Assembly: GCA_944470555.2 (NCBI GenBank)
Contig: OX104127.1
Span: 68,285,646 to 68,349,645 of the forward strand
Direction: 5' to 3'
Origin: Heterobilharzia americana
Taxonomy: Eukaryota > Platyhelminthes > Trematoda > Strigeidida > Schistosomatidae
DNA: 64,000 nucleotides
Part shown: positions 58,741-64,000 of the stretch, piece after piece
Layout: the number at the start of each line of letters is the position of its first letter
How positions within the stretch are numbered: the first letter of the stretch is position 1
Position numbers and translations under genes: made by a program
Notes under the pieces: generated by a model
The model's database searches: none
Seen by the model: the letters and a program-made list of their open reading frames with translations, nothing else
Told to the model about the DNA's origin: nothing

Positions 58741-59132
58741 GCCATCAGTTATTTGGCTGATTCAAGTACAGTCTATGTTTACACTACAAGAAAATAATTC
58801 AACATCAGCAGAAAAACATATAGAGGCAAAGACTACTTCTGACTGATGGTTGATCAGTGAAGTTCTTCAAGTTAATCAAGAAGTTATCATTTCAATGGTG
58901 ATAGAGCCCAAAATTAGTAACTACTACAGGTCACATACACTTGCGTAACTAACCCCTTGTGTTTGAAATGGCAAATTGTGGGCTTAATTCTTTCCTTAAA
59001 AGACCAACAAATATGACTGGCAGTAGAGAAATCACAATGCCGTCTATTGTAGTAATAAATTACCATGGTAAACATTGTATTAAAACTTGCTCTATAAACT
59101 TATTAGTCACATTTATTTTATTGCTTTCATAG
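58740..59132 (+). other. Intron 7, 3' end
   Basis: AT-rich. Ends in the acceptor TGCTTTCATAG at 59132. Confidence 0.6.
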
Positions 59133-59401
59133 AGATCCTAACATACTACCAGATGGGAGGCATGTAACTGATCAAGCAGATTCAGAAGATGCCGACGAAT
59201 TAATTGAAGATGAATATGAAAACTCAGTGAATCATAAACAGAGACGTAAAAATCCATTCATTGGATGGCCTGAATTTCGAAACAGTACAAAAGCCTATAT
59301 TGTCTTCCGTTCAGCCCCAGGAAACTTACATGTCAGTACACGACCACGTCATCGTCAATGCTTGTTTTGGCGTCGATGGTATCCAGCATTGCTGCAACAA
59401 G
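59133..59401 (+). CDS. AChE: Acetylcholinesterase exon 8
   Basis: Reads (G)DPNILPDGRHVTDQ, an acidic insert (ADSEDADELIEDEYEN), NPFIGWPEF, KAYIVFRSAPGNLHVSTRPRHRQCLFWRRWYPALLQQ. GDPN and W-P-F plus RxxxCxFW...PxLL are the canonical C-terminal part of the cholinesterase catalytic domain. The Cys fits the last intrachain disulfide. The acidic loop is longer than in vertebrate enzymes. The exon ends CAAG|GTTAAT in phase 1, so at least one more exon must follow. The codon position was checked across the exon 7/8 join. Confidence 0.93.
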
Positions 59402-60286
59402 GTTAATTTTTCGACTGATTGTAGAATATTGATATCTGTCGCAGTAATTTTTAGACTATTTGCGTCACATTCTCACCTTTTTAATGTCATCACACTTCGT
59501 CAATAGTATCAGTTAAATTGTATAATGTGATGTATTATCGTTAAATGTTTGTAGCTAGAAAGGATGATTTAGGCGTAACTCACATATTTGAGTTTAACAC
59601 GAAGAGTTGGCGAAGTCACTTGAATTTAGTTCACCTCTTCCGCGTAATTTAATATTATAAGACAAATTTAACTACTCATAAGTAGCATGAAATTTAAACT
59701 AAAAATCCACGAAAGTCGAGTTTTGATGATAGGGTGTCCAAATTGAAATAAAAATATCACGAGGTTCCTTATCCTTTTAATATAACTCTATCCAAAAACC
59801 ATATAAATTATTTGGTGTTTTGGACAGAACAGCAAAACTCCTTGGCTCGTGTGTGAAAACATGATGAGTTGTTTCAGATGAGGTTTTCAGGAGAATCCAT
59901 TTCAAATTTTATACTTGTTTACATTCATTAACAAATCACTTTATGAACCTTAATAGGATTGTCTCCTCAAAAAACACTTCGATACACCATATGTAATGCT
60001 TCAGATAAATGTATTATGCCTAACGTTTCCTGGTCAAAGTGAACTGACACCTGAAAACCTTTCAGTTTCAAAAACTCCTATTCACGAAATGTGAAGATAC
60101 CACTGAAGTCAATTTCTGCAATGTTAACTTAACCAGCACAGATTATGAATGAATAGGAACTACATCAAACATAAAAAATTTGTCAACCCTAAGTTTTTAA
60201 GACACCTACAAGTCCTTCAGAAGTTGGCAACTCCTAGAATTTCTCATGTGACCAAGTGGCATAACTTACTAAAAAATTTTCAAAAG
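59402..60286 (+). other. Intron 8 (or downstream) sequence
   Basis: AT-rich, no feature recognised. Confidence 0.5.
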
Positions 60287-61569
60287 CAGTGAGCATGAAA
60301 AGAAGCAGAACTTGGTGAATTTTTAAGTCTCAACAGAACTCATCTACTGCATACACTACATACTGCACTATACATAACATGATGTAATTCAGGAGAAATA
60401 AAACAGATATACATAACACAAACTGATGCGTCAATTGAAGCGTAGCAACACAGAAGTGAGTGTTTTTTTCCAGGTCAGATGGTAATGCAAAAGGTTGGAG
60501 TGTTCAAAGTGAATAGATTGGAGATAAATTATGTCATTCTGAACGGGAAAAATGGTCACCAATTAGGAAGTTTGATGATAGTGCAAAGCTGAAAAATCAT
60601 ATCGATTTTGGGTGAAATATAATCATAACCCCAACAGTAATGATGATGTTGACAGTCAGGTGGGAATTCAGTTGATTAAAAATAGGTTGCATCATTTTGC
60701 AGAGAACAGTTTGCAGTCATTTATGATGCATGATAACAATGTGAAGCTAAGTTTCATAAGGAAAGCATGTATGCATACAAACTAATAGTAGGATGACGGC
60801 TAATTAAGCAAAGCATATCAACAGTGAGAAAACAAGAATGATAAGATAAGGGTAATAGCTGAAGACAGATAGCGGATAGATATGACTAGACACCAAAGGA
60901 ATTACTACTATCCTAGATTCAAACTGACTGCTATTTCTTTATGGAAATCTGTGGCTGATCTGAAAAGTGGAATTGCGCAGCCTTTTGCAGTTGCAAGTGT
61001 CGTATTCTCCTGTCTACTGATAATCACGGAGGACGTAGGAGCGTTAGTATAGTACGCATAATCCACTAGATGTTTAATTACCGAGCTACTCAGAGTTTTA
61101 TTTCTTACATACCTCATCCATTTAGATAGACTCTGTCATACAGGTAGAAAGACCCTTGTGCTTACGAACTATGCATCCGTTTCTGCAAACACATTCTAGA
61201 TGATTTACGCGCTAGAGATGTCAAGGATCAAAGCTCTGTCTTTCTTTGGTTGCTGCATTATTCGTTTGGTTGTACTAAAGAAAATGAACCTATGCGATTA
61301 TTATCTGTCCCATTTGGAATAACATAATTTGTCTCCAATCTATTCACTTTGAACACTCCAACCTTTTGCATTACCATCTGACCTGGAAAAAAACACTCAC
61401 TTCTGTGTTGCTACGCTTCAATTGACGCATCAGTTTGTGTTATGTATATCTGTTTTATTTCTCCTGAATTACATCATGTTATGTATAGTGCAGTATGTAG
61501 TGTATGCAGTAGATGAGTTCTGTTGAGACTTAAAAATTCACCAAGTTCTGCTTCTTTTCACGCTCACTG
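60287..61569 (-). mobile_element. Foldback element with 261-bp terminal inverted repeats
   Basis: Arms 60287-60547 and 61309-61569 are inverted and above 90 percent alike by eye. The 761-bp core has a minus-strand frame (60908-61117) and an upstream CRNGCIV...TCMTE segment that could be a worn GIY-YIG region. The layout is the same as the PLE at 17828-19026, so a PLE origin is likely but not proven. A DNA-transposon-derived foldback is the alternative. No clear target-site duplication was found. Confidence 0.6.
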
Positions 61570-62499
61570 TTTGTTTTAAATGTGTTGGGAAATTCAGTTT
61601 TTCAAATTTTAAAAGTGATACAAATCACCAATTTCATCGTTAGTGGCAAAATCGAATGGTTAGTAAGGTGGAATGAAAGGGTCATTAAATTTGACGTATA
61701 CAGTACAGAAACTGTTATTTTATAATTAAAAAGGAGTGAGTCGACGAAGCTGTTCCTAAGGCTATAATAGTTATCCTTCACATTGTTCCAAAGTTTTTTG
61801 GTGAATACGTATCAAAGTAATTGAAAAATACTATTCGGAACAACTTTATTTTCTCCTTGTAGGAGGTATAATATAGTTGATGTTTATCGAAGAAAAACTT
61901 CAAACCTACAAGGAAATTATATGTAATGTATTGTACTTTATACTGCGTCATTTATGATACATACGAAGGAACAGAAAACAATTTAAGACGATGCATAACC
62001 ATACACATGTTCGATAGATTACACCGAACAATGCCAAACAACAGAATCAAGTGCATAAAAGTAATAGAATTAACCGAGAACTAGGTTGTTGATAGGTTTA
62101 GGACGGTAAGAGAAGTTGCTGCTTTGCGTCACTGTAAGTGGATCTTAGCCATACCAGTTAAAATCTGCTAAACGATCCTTTCTCAAACCACTTGAATCTT
62201 ATATGTGTGGCTGAAAGACAACAATAAATATTCAGAATTCCTTCCAATTTTTAGACTGTACCACATGAGTCCAACAAATTTCTTAACATTGTGAGATTGG
62301 ATACATTTACATTTCATCTGAATGAGTGTATATACCTTTTCAAAATTATTAAACTAGTTCTCAGCACACTTAAGCTCGTACATTGTTTGGTCACTGGAGG
62401 TTAAGCAAGCGACTAGGTTAAGAGACTCATCATTGTGATGAACTGAGAGAGATGTTATCTGGATGGAGACAATCAGCTGGAAGATATGGACCTAAATTA

Positions 62500-62660
62500 T
62501 GTGCTTGATTGGTAGCATCTCTAATTTAAGCACTAGGTTATGCTAGTTCGAATCTCAGGCTGGACATCAGTTCTGTCAAAACGGCGGGTGCTCCTTGCTG
62601 ATCAGTGCTAGAAAACATGAAATCTAGGTCCAGCCTTTCCTGCTGATCACATCCATCCAA
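62500..62660 (+). repeat. tRNA-derived SINE-like sequence (third family)
   Basis: TTGGTAGCATCTCTAATTTA resembles an A box, and TAGTTCGAATCTC a B box. GGGTGCTCCTTGCTGATCAG recurs in part at about 29127-29140. Confidence 0.45.
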
Positions 62661-63249
62661 CTAAAACTTAATTTCAATCTGGGTGAAAAATTAACAAAAC
62701 AACTTCTAGATTCAGAAACAAGCTAGTCTTTCTAGCCATCTCCAGGCATTAGAGTTTAACATACAATCCCAATAAAATAAACATGGTGTCTTAATCATAC
62801 TGAAAAATCTTAATGGATTTATTGATTATAATATATTTATTGAGAAAATCACAATTAGAATAACCTTTTCAGTTCGGTCACCATCAGAGAAGATGCGCCT
62901 TTATAACTGCTACAAACAGCAGTACTCAACTAAAGAATGCATTCTTGATCCAAAAGAGTCACAGTGTATCCAAACTGAGAAACAGAAGCCTTAGCATTAT
63001 ACAACATTAGATGACATTTCATCTATCTCACCTGTGATTACATGAATGAGTGTTAACAGTAATCGAAATCAAGCTTTGAAAAAAGCCTGGTAGTTAACCG
63101 ATGGCTGAGTAATATACTCTTTTTACGTCCTGTTCAATATAGTGCATCATATTAATCTCACTTTAGTCATTCAGAATGCCTTTAACTACTATGAAGTGTA
63201 AAATAATGATTTTTGTGTTATCTCCAATGTTTTGCTTTTCTAACGCAGT

Positions 63250-63290
63250 TAGGTATAGACGAGTTGAACAGATGACATATAGAAGATAAC
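63250..63290 (+). CDS. Candidate terminal exon of acetylcholinesterase
   Basis: A pyrimidine tract and branch-like TTTTGCTTTTCTAACGCAG precede TTAGGTATAGACG. Joined in phase to exon 8 it would give VRYRRVEQMTYRR and a TAA stop at about 63288. That yields a total near 679 residues but no hydrophobic membrane-anchor signal, which argues against it. The true exon may lie beyond the window. Confidence 0.2.
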
Positions 63291-64000
63291 TTACTGGTTA
63301 GGATACAAAAGTCCCACAAATGTGCCAATCACATGATTCATAAGTTCATTTTGTATGTTCAACTACAAACCTTGGACTTATTTCTGCGTCAATGAGGAAA
63401 ACAAAGCAAGAATTATTCAAAATTGGATTTGCTTATTCTATTTACCACACACTTGCATAGTACCATTTACTGACTAACTTTAAAAGACTACAAACCTTGG
63501 GGATAACTCCTTAAATTGAGGCAAAATCACGAAATAAGTTACGATAGAGTAACGGCCTTAAGGACCAATAGAGTTAAGTGGACAGAAATAGTAATTACCA
63601 AATCTTTCTTCATTCCCTCAAAACCCAATACCTGCAGCAGAAATTATGTAACACTCTTTCTAGATATATATAAATCCTATAGTCATTAAAACTGAGGAAT
63701 AACAAGTCACAGAAATGCCGAAATCAGCTGTTGGAATTTGTGTATCCGCCTTGATATGATTGTGAGTAAAGAATTAGACTGGAAATGTTATTCAGTAAAT
63801 AACGCCATCAACATGTATTAAAATAAATGAAGAACTTTAATATGGAACAACAGTCTACTACAGAGCCCGTGTTGCATACTCATGCTAAATGAGTGGCAAC
63901 TCAATTCTTAAGAATGCAGTGAATTTCGATATTCACTTGAATTCTCATCATCTACATACAACTTGGTAAAATGCGATGCCCAAAAGTCAATGTTAAGTGC

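Larger units (their letters stand above)
61570..64000 (+). other. Region downstream of exon 8
   Basis: AT-rich. Contains a tRNA-derived SINE-like piece at 62500-62660 and a candidate last exon at 63256. Otherwise nothing recognised. Confidence 0.45.

Overview
This 64-kb window looks like AT-rich nuclear DNA of a blood fluke (Schistosoma or a close relative). Two independent signs point there. One is a cholinesterase gene with large introns on the + strand. The other is a repeat population containing Smalpha-type tRNA-derived SINEs with hammerhead ribozyme motifs, Penelope-like elements (PLEs) and endonuclease/RT non-LTR retrotransposons. Species assignment is inference, and no database search was possible.

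The only host gene I can support is acetylcholinesterase. Eight coding exons lie at 14981-15260, 23983-24119, 27618-27748, 29341-29490, 36443-36693, 40637-41081, 49389-49729 and 59133-59401. Together they encode about 666 residues: a signal peptide, the active-site Trp of the choline-binding pocket, the oxyanion GG, and the full Ser-Glu-His triad. The frame runs through every junction except exon 3/4, where no canonical GT-AG pair keeps it open. The 3' end lies further downstream, possibly at a small candidate exon near 63256 or beyond the window.

Layout: 1-1000 is PLE debris; 1020-4886 is a nearly full-length but frameshifted endonuclease/RT LINE (+). 5950-13625 is a mosaic of SINEs and PLE pieces, including a perfect inverted hammerhead-SINE dimer at 10597-10930 with a 13-bp target-site duplication. 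Intron 1 (15261-23982) holds an antisense PLE with a PLE-type hammerhead, a compact PLE with terminal inverted repeats and a 12-bp duplication (17828-19026), a LINE 3' end and SINEs. Intron 4 holds an antisense LINE and an internally deleted sense LINE. Intron 5 holds one arm of a 653-bp inverted repeat. Intron 6 holds an Smalpha with an intact hammerhead core, a PLE and the longest copy of the second LINE family. Intron 7 holds a nearly complete antisense PLE with YVDD, the other arm of the 653-bp repeat and another LINE copy. The stretch downstream of exon 8 holds a foldback element at 60287-61569.

The unusual theme is the number of inverted repeats: head-to-head SINE dimers, head-to-head PLE halves, and long inverted pairs that flank acetylcholinesterase exons. 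All the transposon genes I can read carry frameshifts or stops. Several hammerhead ribozymes still have intact cores, so the RNA-level activity of these repeats is what most deserves a check.
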